From assembly GCA_030280995.1 (NCBI GenBank), contig JASXTE010000014.1:7206156-7270155 (forward strand): DNA of 64,000 nucleotides. Reading direction: 5' to 3'. The stretch is from Hemileia vastatrix. Lineage: Eukaryota; Basidiomycota; Pucciniomycetes; Pucciniales; Zaghouaniaceae. Below, piece by piece: positions 23,194 to 33,999 of the stretch. Made by a program: the position numbers and the translations under genes. Under the pieces are notes generated by a model, which did not search any database, was not told the origin of the DNA, and saw only the letters and a list, made by a program, of their open reading frames with translations. The first letter of the stretch is position 1. Each line of letters opens with the position of its first letter.

Positions 23194-23399
23194 TGAGTGA
23201 CTTGCAAAACTAGCAATCTTTTGCATTGCAGGAATGTATCCTATTAAAGAGAATAATTTAGCCCTTGTTTTTTGGACCTGTGGATAGTAAGGTGTTTTTT
23301 AAATAAATATGCCATTCCATAGAGTCTTTAGTTCATCAACCACCTTATATATTTCATGTTTCAGCTAATATTTTATGGAAGTGAACTCTGTTCTTTTCC

Positions 23400-23980
23400 C
23401 AAAGAACAGAGTCCATCATCCTATTTTCACACTCAGTTTGCACCAATACCCATCCCTTTCAATTCTGTCAACACATTCTTGTCTTCCCTCCCCATCCCTT
23501 TCACTATTCTCCCAGCACCATTTTATGCCATCCTTTTTTGATCGCCAATTCACCCCTTCCAACCTCTCCCCAACCCTTTTCTTGATTAAAATGCCTCAGA
23601 AACTCTTAATCTTCCCTTCCAACTCTTTCCCAACCATTTTGCTACCCCATATACCCTTCCTCACCCCTCTCCAGAGCCTCCCCATCCCATGTATCCCCAT
23701 TCCTCTCCTTTACCTTGCCTCCACAATCCTTGAACCCCAATTTTCTCCCTTTCAAATCAGTCTCTATTTCTGTATATAAAAATAAAGTTTTAGGGAGTAA
23801 TAAGGAGGTAAGAAAACTAGAAAGAGAGGGGTGGAGAGGGAGAGGAAAATGTGAATATGGGTTGAAAATGATAAAGAAGGGAGTGAAAAGGATGGGGAGA
23901 AATATGAGGTGAGGAAAAACAAATATTTCAAAGGGAAAAGAGTGGGGTATTCTTGAGAGGGAGTAAAAAAAGATGATAAA
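23400..23980. repeat. Pyrimidine-rich block switching to purine-rich
   Basis: On the plus strand 23400-23760 is strongly C/T-rich (TTCCCTCCCCATCCC, CCTCACCCCTCTCC) and 23790-23980 strongly A/G-rich (GAGGGGTGGAGAGGGAGAGG). The two halves are roughly complementary in style and may be an imperfect fold-back. Open frames here on both strands are composition artefacts. Confidence 0.7.
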
Positions 23981-24799
23981 AGAAGATAGTAATACAAAAT
24001 AAATATACAAAATATATAAATTATATAAATTATATAAAATATTTTACAAAGAGTTGTCACAGAAGTTCCTTGAATCCTATAAATCTACAAGTCCTATACT
24101 GTTATTTTCTTCATTTACTTAAATCAAATAGAAATCTACATTTTAATATTTTGAAAATTTTGAAGATGAAGGGAAATAAATTTTAATGAATATTAGTATG
24201 AAAATATTTTTTTATATACTAGTAAAATATAGTATGTCAATTGAATTTGAAAATTATATGTCTAAGTAAAGTCTTTGTAATATTATTTTTAAGATTTTTG
24301 GACCTTGTTTAGATATTTTAATGATTTATAATATTCAATACCGACTAGTCATAAAATAAGTATATAATTTTTTCAATTCTTGAAAATAATACAATATATA
24401 ATATAAATGCACAAATTAATCTTTCATGAACAAATTGACATATTTTAAATTATAGTTTCTCCATGTATTGCTTGCTAAGGAAACTTATATAATAATGTCA
24501 GATGGTATCTTGCCGAATCTATACTTTGGTGTTCTTTTTTAAAAAATTGCAAAGAAACTTCTAAAAAAGTTTTTAAAAATATGTATTTTTCAGAATAATT
24601 TGGGTGTGGTGTGCACTGTATTAAAATTTCTATAAAAAATCTCATTCTTCATATCTCCAGATTTGTTCAAAGTATTATTACCTATGCTTCATTAATTGTT
24701 CAAGTTGTATTCATATTGAGTTCAGCACAATTTCAATATTTTTTCTTGGTGGTTTCATAACTAATTCAATGTGGGATCAAAAAGATATGAATTAGGGTT
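23981..24799. other. AT-rich interval, nothing recognised
   Basis: AT-rich. The only landmark is a GAGTTCAGCACAATTTCAATA stretch near 24718 that hints at a decayed relative of the MITE family. Confidence 0.4.
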
Positions 24800-24846
24800 C
24801 TAGGTTGCTGATTTGCTAGCAAGTCTTCCCCCCATATTGTGTGGTG
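24800..24846 (-). mobile_element. MITE end, fragment F
   Basis: GGTTGCTGATTTGCTAGCAAGTC, then CCCCCCATATTGTGTGGTG, the same terminal arrangement as the end of copy A. The other end was not located, so it is a decayed or distinct subfamily member. Confidence 0.6.
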
Positions 24847-25846
24847 ACTGATCTTGTGTAGGAGAACCAGTAGGGGAAGGAAGCACAGGAGGAGGGCACT
24901 AGACATACAAGGTATATAAAACAGAGCTCACTCTTAAAAAGAGGGGTGAAGAAGAAAGAAAAAAAAGAGTGAAAAAATTGATGTATATTAATTATTAATA
25001 CATAGATAAGAGACTATAGATAAATTTTATTTTTTTTGTTAAAGTAGGTGTCCATACCAGAAGTAGCACTGTAGAGTTATTTGATTGCTACAGTAATGAT
25101 AGTATTAGACATAGCGCTTCAATAGGGAGTAACTGAGAATACTAGCACTTATTGAGAATAGATCTATCTAACAGATAGATTACTTATATTAATATATATT
25201 ATTCCTTGTCTTTAAATATCTCTATTAATTCATTCTTCTTTCTTCCCAAAAAATATATAACCACACTTACAATATGTGCTGTCACTGTCATTAAATATTA
25301 GAGTGTCAGGCACCTATTTTTAAATTAGCTTTAGAAAGGAGAACCAACCCATATTGGACTGTGAGTATAGCTTAGTATTATAGAACCATCTTTCTACAAT
25401 GGTTCAAGTGAGATTGGATAAGCATAGATTTTTGCTTTCATTTTAGTTAATGAAAAGCTTTAAAATCATATTAAGTAGTTCTGGCTAGATTAGGTTTTAG
25501 TTATTGATCTAGACATCTTAAAACTAGGGAACATTCCATATTTTTTCTACAGGAGACATAGTTGGGGTCAGTAAGTTTCTCAACCCCTTTGATTTCTGAA
25601 GTAGCATTTGAATTTTTGTCAGTCATCATAATGGGTGAATGAGGAAAAGAGGTGTTAGAGTAGTTTTGCGAGAATTTTATAGGAAAAGGAGAGTCTAGAG
25701 TAATTGAGATTTCAGTGTGTATAATTATTGGACTTTATCAGATTGGAGTAGTTCTGGTGCCATAACCCCATAAAGCTGGGTAGAGTTGGACAAACTTGGT
25801 AAGTAAGGTCTGGAGAAGGACAATAATATATACAACAAAGGCTAGG
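24847..25846. other. Interval without a recognised gene
   Basis: Contains a TATATAAAA near 24912 in a promoter-like setting, and at 25785-25846 a stretch (GGACAAACTTGGTAAGTAAGG to AAAGGCTAGG) that matches the minisatellite unit at 63690-63760. Otherwise nothing supported. Confidence 0.4.
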
Positions 25847-26131
25847 TGTTAAAATTTGGTTAAGAGATGGGGAGGAGGAGTGCTATAGGTGCTATGCATT
25901 GTAAAGAGGTGGATGAGTAGATATTGCATAAGGGGGTTATATGGGGCAAGTGCTGTGGAGAGCTCCTCATTGGAAAACTTATCTAGTAATACAGTTACTC
26001 TCTAGTCTAATTACCAATTGGAATAGTCAGTACTGTCTTCCTTCACTTTTGGAAGTTCCAACATAGACAGTCTTAGTTAATCTCACTGCTGTATCCAGAA
26101 TATTAAGTCCCGTCTTAGACTAGTGTTACGG
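25847..26131 (+). repeat. GypD 5' LTR (285 bp)
   Basis: Starts TGTTAAAATTTGGTTAAGAG and ends GACTAGTGTTACGG. It matches in inverted orientation the 285-bp LTR at 63100-63384, including GCTATAGGTGCTATGCATTG and the GTGCTGTGGAGAGCTCCTC stretch. It is followed by TAGTGGTAGTC, in line with the PBS of the other copy. Confidence 0.8.
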
Positions 26132-27480
26132 CTAGTGGTAGTCTGTATTCTTAAGTCTTAAAATTTTGTATAATATTAACTGGTGCACTACCAAAGAACA
26201 ATGAACCCCTCATATTAACCTGATGCAGAAACACTCTGTGAAATGCAAGAGCAAATGGAACTCTTTCATGAAAAAAATGCCAGAGCCATGGAAAATCCAG
26301 CGGAGGAAATGCCCTTATACTGTGGCCCCAGGGAAGAAGAACTGGATGCTTCTGAATCTGAGGCACAGGCATATCCAACGGCACCAGTGCTGCTTGTTTA
26401 AGGCCCAAAGATTGCTGTCCCAGAAATCTTCAATGGAAAGAGAGGCCTCTGGGTGGATCAGTATGCATTACAGGTAAATATTTATTCTCTGCTCAACCAC
26501 CATCAGTTCCCAGATGAGTGATCAAAAAATTACCTTTGAAACCTCCTACCTCACAGATTAGGCTGCACCATAGGCAAAGCTATATACAAAGGAACTCCTT
26601 GGGAATGGCAAGTTGGTGAAAACTTTCTGTCAGTTCATGGCAGCTTTTGAATTAGCCTTTTGTGACCCAGATGTGGCTACAACCTCAGAGCATGTGATAA
26701 ATCAGTTTCAAGAAAGAAACTTTGTCTCTGAGTATGTGTCGGAATTCCAGAACCACACCAACTAAATCACAACATGGGGGGAAAGGGTGCTCATGATTCA
26801 CTTCAGGAATGGGCTCACATCAAAAATAAGAAATGCCCCAATCATTCACCCTTACCCAACCTCTCTCCAAGAATTCATGGAGCTGGCCATCCAAATCAAT
26901 AAAAAGTCTACACATCAGCAGATGGATGGCTGGAGTGGTGCCTGTCAGTGGAACAACTATGCCTCATCAAGTGGGGCCAGTGCAAAGGACCCAAATGCCA
27001 TGGATATCAATGCAGAAAATTTATGTGGCGTTAGTGAGAGGAAAAGGTTATTGGATGAAGAATATCAGAGGCCCATGAGCAAAGGAATTTGCTTCAGATG
27101 TGGGAGTAGCACTCATCTGGAAAGGGATTGTGGAGGAAAAACAAGGGTTAGTGAGGTGGGTAATATCACAGGAAAGGTGCACCTAAAAGACAGTGCTTGT
27201 GAGTGAAGGTTGTTCACTCCACAAGGGGATTAGAGGGAAAGGATAATGGGGACTTAGTAGAAGAATTATCAGTGTGTATTCCACTTGAAGTAAATGATAA
27301 TTGTATTATACTAAACTTGCCTTTATTGAACCTTGGTGCCACAACAAATTTATGAGCCCTACTATACTGTGGTGCCACAGACTGTTTTATTTCCAACAAG
27401 TTTTTACAGAGAAATAAAAAGAAAAAAGAAAAATTGGACCCCCCTAGGCATATAATTATGTTTGATGGATCCCCAGGTAG
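26132..27480 (+). pseudogene. GypD gag and protease remnant
   Basis: Frames with several stops encode a fungal Ty3/gypsy Gag: VPEIFNGKRGLWVDQYALQ near 26410, AAFELAFCDPDVATTSEHV near 26640, and a long open piece 26787-27206 with the zinc knuckle CFRCGSSTHLERDC (CX2CX4HX4C) near 27090. Downstream, ALLYCGATDCFISNKF near 27350 is the protease active-site region, with the catalytic Asp replaced by Cys. Homology stops near 27480; no RT or integrase follows, so the element is truncated. Its capsid and knuckle differ from those of GypA, GypB and GypC. Confidence 0.75.
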
Positions 27481-27649
27481 AGAAGGAGAAGTAAGAGAGA
27501 AGGTTTTTTGCAGATTTTAGTATGAAAGAAGGCAGTATCAGTGCAGGGAATATGCAACAAACCTGAAGCACCAGTAGAACATGGTACTGGGGATGAGATG
27601 GCTGGACTTATATAAACCCCAAAAGTATTGGAAGGAGAGGGGATAATGG

Positions 27650-27965
27650 CTCTAAAGTATTGGCCCCCTGTTCCCTTCATGGGTCAGGGGCCCATCCCAG
27701 AGCGTCTACTGATGCTTTGTTATCATCAGTTGAATTGCCTCCAGAGCTGATGCTTCCTCTTGACTCTCACACCCTGTGTAAACTAGTGCCTAATAAGCTC
27801 CTACCCCATGCCAAAACAGCAGAAAGGTATTCTCAAATCTTGCCTGCAATGTCAGCTGGTTTTACTTATGGTAACCAAGGTCATTTTTTTCTCAACTTCC
27901 AAATTATGTCATTAGTTCATTATCTTCTTTCAGGTATCTTAGTCATCACACTCATGAGTTCAATA
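27650..27965 (+). pseudogene. Leader-type segment with ERYSQI peptide
   Basis: One frame carries AERYSQILPAMSAGFTYGNQ, which matches VERYSQICPTRSATFTHGNQ encoded on the minus strand at 62880-62960 next to an LTR of the GypD type. The match at DNA level continues over a segment ending in CTTTCAGGTA / CTTGCAGGTA. In the 63-kb copy it starts with a GTGAGC donor, so it looks like an intron; here the donor is GTCATT, probably dead. Function unknown. Confidence 0.45.
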
Positions 27966-28268
27966 AGATTTTAACAACTAAATCCTATAAATATAAAATC
28001 TTCATAAAAACATATTATTTAATCATTTAAATAACTTTTCTAAATACAGCTTCACCGTTGTGTTTTTTAACCTCATTATAAAGAACACAGACTCTACATC
28101 TAAAAACTTTTATTAGAAAATAATTTATTGTTCATTTCTTTTCAATTAGAGGTTATAGCTTAGATAATTGTAAACTCTTTACTTACTTAAAGAGACAGGG
28201 ATTTCTTTGGTTTATCCAACTCCCTTGGATTCTGCTTGCAGAAATTTAACTGTAACAGTCTTTTTACA
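27966..28268 (+). repeat. GypC 5' LTR, 3' part
   Basis: About 275 bp matches 54414-54682 (TTCATAAAAACATATTAT, TAAATACAGCTTCAC, GGTTTATCCAACTCCCTTGG). It ends TTTTTACA, followed by TTGGTGGGGCTC, a PBS-like sequence. The LTR start is not identifiable; the upstream neighbour is the leader-type segment. Confidence 0.6.
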
Positions 28269-28399
28269 TTGGTGGGGCTCAAAGTGGGGCTCAAATTTTA
28301 TGGATTTTAATTGATCTTACTTGATATCTGGAATATCTTAGCCTTCAAGATTCATATTTAACAAACACATATATTCTTTTAAAGGTTTAATCTTATACT

Positions 28400-30490
28400 T
28401 CTGGTATGTCTTCTGCTGATTATCTGTTGTTTCTCTTCCTTTTGGCGCTTTAGTCAGGATTGTTTTTTGGGATGGGCCCAAGTTAAGTGGGGAATTAGTT
28501 AAATGGTTTTTAAATAAATATGAAGCTTCTGCTGCTGTTGATGAGGCTTCAAATTTGGACATGGTGAAGCAGGTTAGGTTCTTTATTGTTGATAGAGAGT
28601 TGGAATTGGAGGTTGTAAAAGGTGGTATTGGTTAAAATTTTCAAGAGAGATGTTTGATAGATGGGGGTCAGGTATACTATGGTGGACCTCAACAAACTTT
28701 TTACTGAATGGGAAGCTAAATGTGGTGTTTCTAATATGGTAAATTTCAAGAAGCTATGTAGGCATTTTACTTCAGTGGAATATTATCTGATTCTGATGGA
28801 GGATATTGGCCATGAAAATCAGGAAAACAATTTTATTTGGTTGGTGTTTAGTAGGGAGATAAGAATGGAGGTATTGAAGGAACTGTCTAGAAAAAACAAG
28901 ATGAAGGACATGTCAAATGGAGAACAAACACTTCCTGCTATAGATATCATCAAGGACAGCATTCAGACGTACTTAAAATTAATGGCTTTGGATAAGTATC
29001 AAGAATCTTGTACTCAATATTTTAGCAAGGTTAGCAAATTTTTAACCAAAAATAATGATACTATGGTCAAGGCTCAAGAGGCAAAGAAGGCTCATTTAGG
29101 TCAGCTTGTTGCTAAGGTTGAGGGGGATGTTGATAATAAAATTTTGGATTATTTAGCTTACTTAACTAAGCAGCTTAAAATATTTGTTCAAGGAACCCAG
29201 AAGGCCAACAGAGGGCCTGTGTATTCTTCTTCTAATTCTTGTTCTCATCAATCTAAGGGTTATTAGAGAAAGAACTATGGCTTTAATTGCAATGGTAATG
29301 GTGATAGTAATGGGAATTGGAATGGTAGTAATGGTTATAGAGGTGGTTATGGAGAACCTAAGGTGTGCTCCTATTTATATATGAGGGGGAACAAAGAAGT
29401 AGATTGATATTTTTTGGACAAGGACTTGTAGACTTGTAGAATAAAATTTGATGGAAAGGTTTATAAATTTCCAGATGGATCTTTCATCAAACCCAGTGAC
29501 AGAAAAGTACCTTTGGATTTAGTTAAAAGGAATCAAATGGCTAAAAGGAGAGCCAGATATGAAGAATTACCTTGTGATGATGATGATAATGCTAAAGGTG
29601 GTAAATAGAATGGTTTTACTTATGGTGGAGAATTAAATAAGGGTAAAGAAAAGGAGGTCAGTAAGGCCACTTTTATAACTTCATATGGTGGATTAGGGTT
29701 GGGAACAGTTCCTATGGCGTATGGAAACTGTATAATTTGTAAATATGATTTTGATGCTGCTAGGAGAGCAGCTGCTACTAAAGCTAAAAGTAGCATACAG
29801 AGACAACTAAGGGCTAAACCAGGAAAGGCTGAAATTAAGAAGAAACCTTACACCAAGGACAAAATTTATATAATTCAGAAGGGAATGGCAGATATGGGGC
29901 CTCCCAGTTATGGAGAAATTGATTTAAATGGCAAGCCAATTCTTTTGGATGAAGAATTGGATTCTGAGGAAGATGTATTATTAGTGTCTATTCCCAGAGA
30001 AAGTTTTGCTGGTCCTATTTCTATGGAAGGGGTAAGAAGAACCAGTGAATGATCTGGATTGGTGAAAGTAGCTTTTGATGTAGCTAGGTTTATTGCAGAG
30101 GAAGATGGTAATGTGGGTCCTCAAGAGGTGCCAAGGTCCAAGGTTGTTAAAGCTAAAGTTCAATTTGAAAGGCCAGTAGTATCTGGTCAAGAAAATGCTA
30201 TGGAGACAGTTTTGGGTAGAGTGAATCAACTCCTAATTCTTTTATCATTAGGTGATTTATTTATGATTATTCCTGCCCTTTCAGTGAAGCAAAAGAAGCA
30301 TCTGAAAAGGAGGAGGGTATCAGCTGGAGAGGTGAATTATATATGTGAAAATGTTGAAAATTTTGGAGAGGAAGCAGAAACTCATTTTTCTGCTCCTCTA
30401 GGGTATTTAATGTTTATGTTAAATGGTAAAGAGGTTAAGACCCTGGTGGATTCTGGGTCACAAATTAATTTAATTTCTTTAGAGTAATAA
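28400..30490 (+). pseudogene. GypC gag and start of protease
   Basis: Near-continuous coding with a few stops: GALVRIVFWDGPKLSGELVK near 28450, FTEWEAKCGVSNMVNF at 28700, and a Gly/Asn-rich patch near 29290. These are followed by a Lys/Ala-rich segment and DMGPPSYGEIDLNGKPILLD near 29890. The protease begins with FMLNGKEVKTLVDSGSQINL near 30415-30470, with the catalytic Asp in DSG. MITE copy A cuts the protease at 30499, and coding resumes after it (IGFPIKTATGGNLRGI). I saw no zinc knuckle. This Gag is a different lineage from GypA. Confidence 0.75.
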
Positions 30491-30498
30491 ACTATTAT

Positions 30499-30758
30499 CA
30501 CTACGCAATATAGGGGGTGGACTTGCTAGCAAGTCTCCAACCTGAACTCAGACAGAACTCAGATGGAACTCAGACTGAACTCATACTGAACTCAGACTTA
30601 ACTCTACTTGAAAACCCAATTGAAACTGTTCTGCTGAGTTGTGTTCATCCCTGATTGCATGGTTCCTTTGTCAATAGCTCAATGTGTGTTCAATCTGTGG
30701 TGAAGTTGGGTCCAAGGTTGCAGACTTGCTAACAAGTCCGCCCCCGTATTGTGTGGTG
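30499..30758 (-). mobile_element. CACTA-type MITE, copy A (260 bp)
   Basis: Begins CACTACGCAATATAGGGGG and ends CCCCCGTATTGTGTGGTG, with TAT duplicated at 30496-30498 and 30759-30761. Reverse orientation relative to copies B to E. Inserted in the GypC protease. Confidence 0.94.
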
Positions 30759-30761
30759 TAT

Positions 30762-33080
30762 AGGCTTTCCAATTAAAACTGCTACTGGTGGTAATTTAAG
30801 AGGCATAGGAGGAAATTCTACTGAGCTTATGGGTACGGCAGAGAATTTCAAGTTATGCGTTGGTGAATCTATTGAAAGAGTGCACTTTAATGTGGCCAGG
30901 GGGTAATTAAAAACAGATCTTGGTGGTCCCTTTTTGATGGATTTTGAAGCTAGGAAAGGTTATAAGAGTGGTATTGGAATTAGTTTAGAGATAACTGGTG
31001 ACAATATGAGAAGGCTTCAATTACATTTTGAACTTCCAGGAGATGATGTCTTGGAAAAAAGGCCTGGTTTAACCACTATGTGCCAGTGTTGTTCATGCAC
31101 CAAGAAGAGGCAAATAAAAATGTCAGCTTCTGCTTAAATAATTAAAAAAGATAAGTATGATTACCCTGACTTTCTTTGGGTAGTAAGAGCTTATTGCTCT
31201 AATATTTCAAGCTCTCCTCAAGAAGAGATCCTGGATTGCAACAGGTCAGCTCAATTGGAGACAATTCAAGTGGATTCACAATTATTTTCTGTTGATATTT
31301 CATTGGAATGTCATTATGTGTTGGATTTTTCTATATGTTTATTATCTTTATCAAATTATTCTATAAAATTTCAAAATGCTTTTCAGGGAAAAATGGGATG
31401 TGTTATTTTGGATAAAAATTGGAAAGGGAATTTGGTTAATTATGGTTAAATTAGTTGAGGATTATTTTCTGGCCTCCAGATTGAGGATAAACTGAATATT
31501 TCTTGCCTCCAGCATGAGGATAAACTGCAATTATCATATCAAAATCAACAAAAAATATTATTATAATTAAATCACAATAAAATAATATTTGTGATGATTC
31601 TATTCCTTTCCTCCAGAAAGAGGTAAAACAGTCAAATTCATTTACTGGTGATTATATGGTAGAAGGTAAAAGGGAAAAAGATGTTGGAAAGTTATGTGAT
31701 AAATAAGACAAAGGAAAAGAGGGTATTAGTGATAAAAATGAAAATTTTGAAAATAAAAAATATGTTTCAACTTACTCTATTTCTGGTTCATGTTCTGAAG
31801 ATCCAGAAAATTTTTATGACACATTATATAATGGCAAACTTATAATGGATCAAGTCTCTTGAGTAAAAGTGGACATTTGAGGCAAAATATAAAAAGGTAG
31901 CAAATAAATTAGGCCAATTAATGAACCTTTTCCAGCTGAATTAAATCCACCATTGAGAAGACCAATTCTATCAAGAAATCCATATGACTTTCATTTAGTC
32001 AAGAACCTGCCTGAATTTTCTGAAACTTCCAGAATCACTGTCAAGATATTAGATGTTTTTAATTTATGACCTGAAGCATGGTTTTCAGGTGAAGAAAAAG
32101 GGTTTTTTTGGATTTAATGGTTAAGAGGGAGAAGGCCATTTTATTTGTAGAATAGGAGAGAGGTTTTTTAAAGTATTTTTATGGGGAGCCCTACAATATT
32201 CCAGTTTTTTGCCATGAACCATGGAAACAGAAACTGATTCCAATACCTGCAGCTTTAAATGAAGATTATATCAAAGTTATCAGAGAAAGAATTTGGTCTG
32301 GATTACATGAACAATCATAATCAAATTATTCAAATCCAGTATTCTGTATTAATAAAACCTAATGGCAAGCTTAGGGTAGTTCATGATTTAAGAGAACTAA
32401 ATAGGCTTACAAAAAAGATCAAGGAATACCACCTAGTTCTGAGGAGTTTGTAGAGATTTTTTCAGGGAGAGTGTGTTATGATTTAGGAGATATAATTGGG
32501 GGATATAATGAAAGAGAGTTACATCCAGACTCAAGAGGGCTTACAACTTTTGATATGCCACTTGGACAATTAAAAATAACAAGATTACCTCAAGGAGAGA
32601 CAAATTCAATTTCTCTTTATCAACCTCAGATGGAATGGAATCTACAAGATAAAATTCCACAATTTTCTGATATATTTATTGACAATGGTGGAATAAAACG
32701 ACCTTCAACAGATTAAATTAATGATGTATTGAAGGAAAATCCAGGAATACAAAATTTTTTTGGGAATATGCTTTCATTTTAGAGAGGATTTTGTATAGGA
32801 TAGAGGAGGCTGGTTTAATAAGTTCAGTTTCTAAATTTTCCTGTTGCGTGCCAGCTTTGGAAATCATAGGTCATGTGGTATGTAGAGAGGGTAGGAGAAT
32901 GTCAAAAAATAAAGTAAATAAAATTCAGTCCTGGCTAAGACCCAATAATATGACCAAAGTTAGAGGGTTTTTAGGCATATGTGTTTATTTTAGAATTTTT
33001 ATCAAGGACTTTTCTTCATTGGATGCTCCTTTGAGATGGTTTACTAGAGAGGATTCTGATTGGGAGTGGGATTAAGAGTG
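30762..33080 (+). pseudogene. GypC protease end and reverse transcriptase
   Basis: Protease C-terminal part with GGPFLMDFEARKGYKSGI near 30920. A decayed linker (31140-32250) follows, containing short CTCCA..TGAGGATAAACT repeats at 31464-31530. RT runs from about 32250: LIKPNGKLRVVHDLRELNR near 32350, GLTTFDMPLGQLKITRLPQG near 32540, and the catalytic box as FSDIFIDNGG near 32665, where the second Asp of the expected IDD is Asn. VRGFLGICVYFRIFIKDFS near 32960 is the thumb/connection. Many stops and frame changes; not functional. Confidence 0.75.
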
Positions 33081-33990
33081 TGAAGAAGAATTTATTAGGT
33101 TAAAAAAAGTATTTGGAGAAGATATCATCCTGCATAAGATTGATTATGGGAAATATGAAAGCCGTATTTATTTAGAAGTCGATTCAAGTCAAATTGCTGC
33201 AGGGGCAGTTTTGTCTCAAATTGATAAAGCTGGCTATATTAGAACAGTTAGGTATGAATCTGAATTTTTTGCTGAGGTGGAATCAAGATATTCTCAACTG
33301 AAATTAGAGCTTTGTGGTGTGGCAAAAATCTTAAATAAACTTCAAAATATTTTATGGGTAAAACACTTCAAATTGCAAGTAGATGCAAAATCTTTAATTC
33401 AAATGATCAATTCCCATACACCACGCAATATGGGGGGCGGACTTGTTAGCAAGTCCGCAACCTTGGACTCAAGTTCACCACAGATTGAACACACATTGAG
33501 CTATTGACAAAGGAACCATACAATCAGGGATAAACACCACTCAGCAGAACAGTTTTAGGTGGGTCTTCAAGTAGAGTTCAATATGAGTTCAGTATGAGTT
33601 CAGTCTGAGTTCCATCTGAGTTGTGCCTGAGTTCAGGTTGGGGACTTGCTAGCAAGTCCACCCCCTATATTGCGTAGTGATAGTTTACCAAATTCTCCCA
33701 TGACTAGATGGTTAGCTTTCATTATGCATTATTATTTTGCTTTAGTATACAAGCCTGGAAAAATGTTTACTATGTCTGATGGCTTATCAAGAAGACCACC
33801 TACTGAAGAGGATTCTAACTCAGAGGAATTTGATGAAGATCTACCTGTGATTAAATCCAGTAAAAAAGGTGCTGAAGACTTTCCTTTCCTCCCCCATGAG
33901 TTTAAACTGGAAGGATTAATATCTGTGGAGAGAGATGAAAATTACCTCTTCCAAGAGGATAAACTGAAACTAATAAAAATATGGTAAATT
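33081..33990 (+). pseudogene. GypC RNase H, split by a MITE
   Basis: RIYLEVDSSQIAAGAVLSQ near 33155 and FFAEVESRYSQLKLELCGVA near 33265 give the RNase H core, then FKLQVDAKSLIQMINSHT. MITE copy B (33419-33679) follows, and coding resumes with TRWLAFIMHYYFALVYKPGK and a MSDGLSRRP tail, the usual end of gypsy RNase H. Confidence 0.75.
33419..33679 (+). mobile_element. CACTA-type MITE, copy B (261 bp)
   Basis: Begins CACCACGCAATATGGGGGG and ends CCCCCTATATTGCGTAGTG, with ATA duplicated at 33416-33418 and 33680-33682. Very similar to copy C, so both insertions are recent relative to their hosts. Confidence 0.95.
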
Positions 33991-33999
33991 ATGTGCTTG

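Larger units (their letters stand above)
20620..23350 (-). pseudogene. Tnp2-type (CACTA/CMC) transposase, decayed
   Basis: Minus-strand order matches fungal Tnp2 transposases. 23340-23196 has VQKTRAKLFSLIGYIPA then KIASFASHSA. After a MITE come ISEDEIGEHQ, then FHPMEYCSIDLMHSHMLGNL near 22730-22690, the DxMH motif that holds a catalytic Asp. A long Ser/Glu-rich linker (22620-22200) follows, then GSLKAFKWNVNYTVYFPSSL at about 22085-22025, and near 21780-21680 the DUF4218-like HFPEIIKCFGPPIGIATWAA. A C-terminal part runs to about 20620. Several stops and frameshifts and two MITE insertions (21264-21513, 22955-23193) break it. The N-terminus was not found. The transposase would cut and paste elements with CACTA-type ends. 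Confidence 0.8.

Noticed and set aside
23356..24060. Open frames on both strands rich in Pro/Ser/Leu or Phe
   Set aside because: They follow the pyrimidine/purine composition of the block and overlap each other in several frames.
25370..25440. Possible tRNA or tRNA-derived SINE (TAGCTTAGT and GGTTCAAGT boxes)
   Set aside because: A- and B-box-like words are present, but the T stem and acceptor stem do not pair and no SINE tail or second copy is seen.
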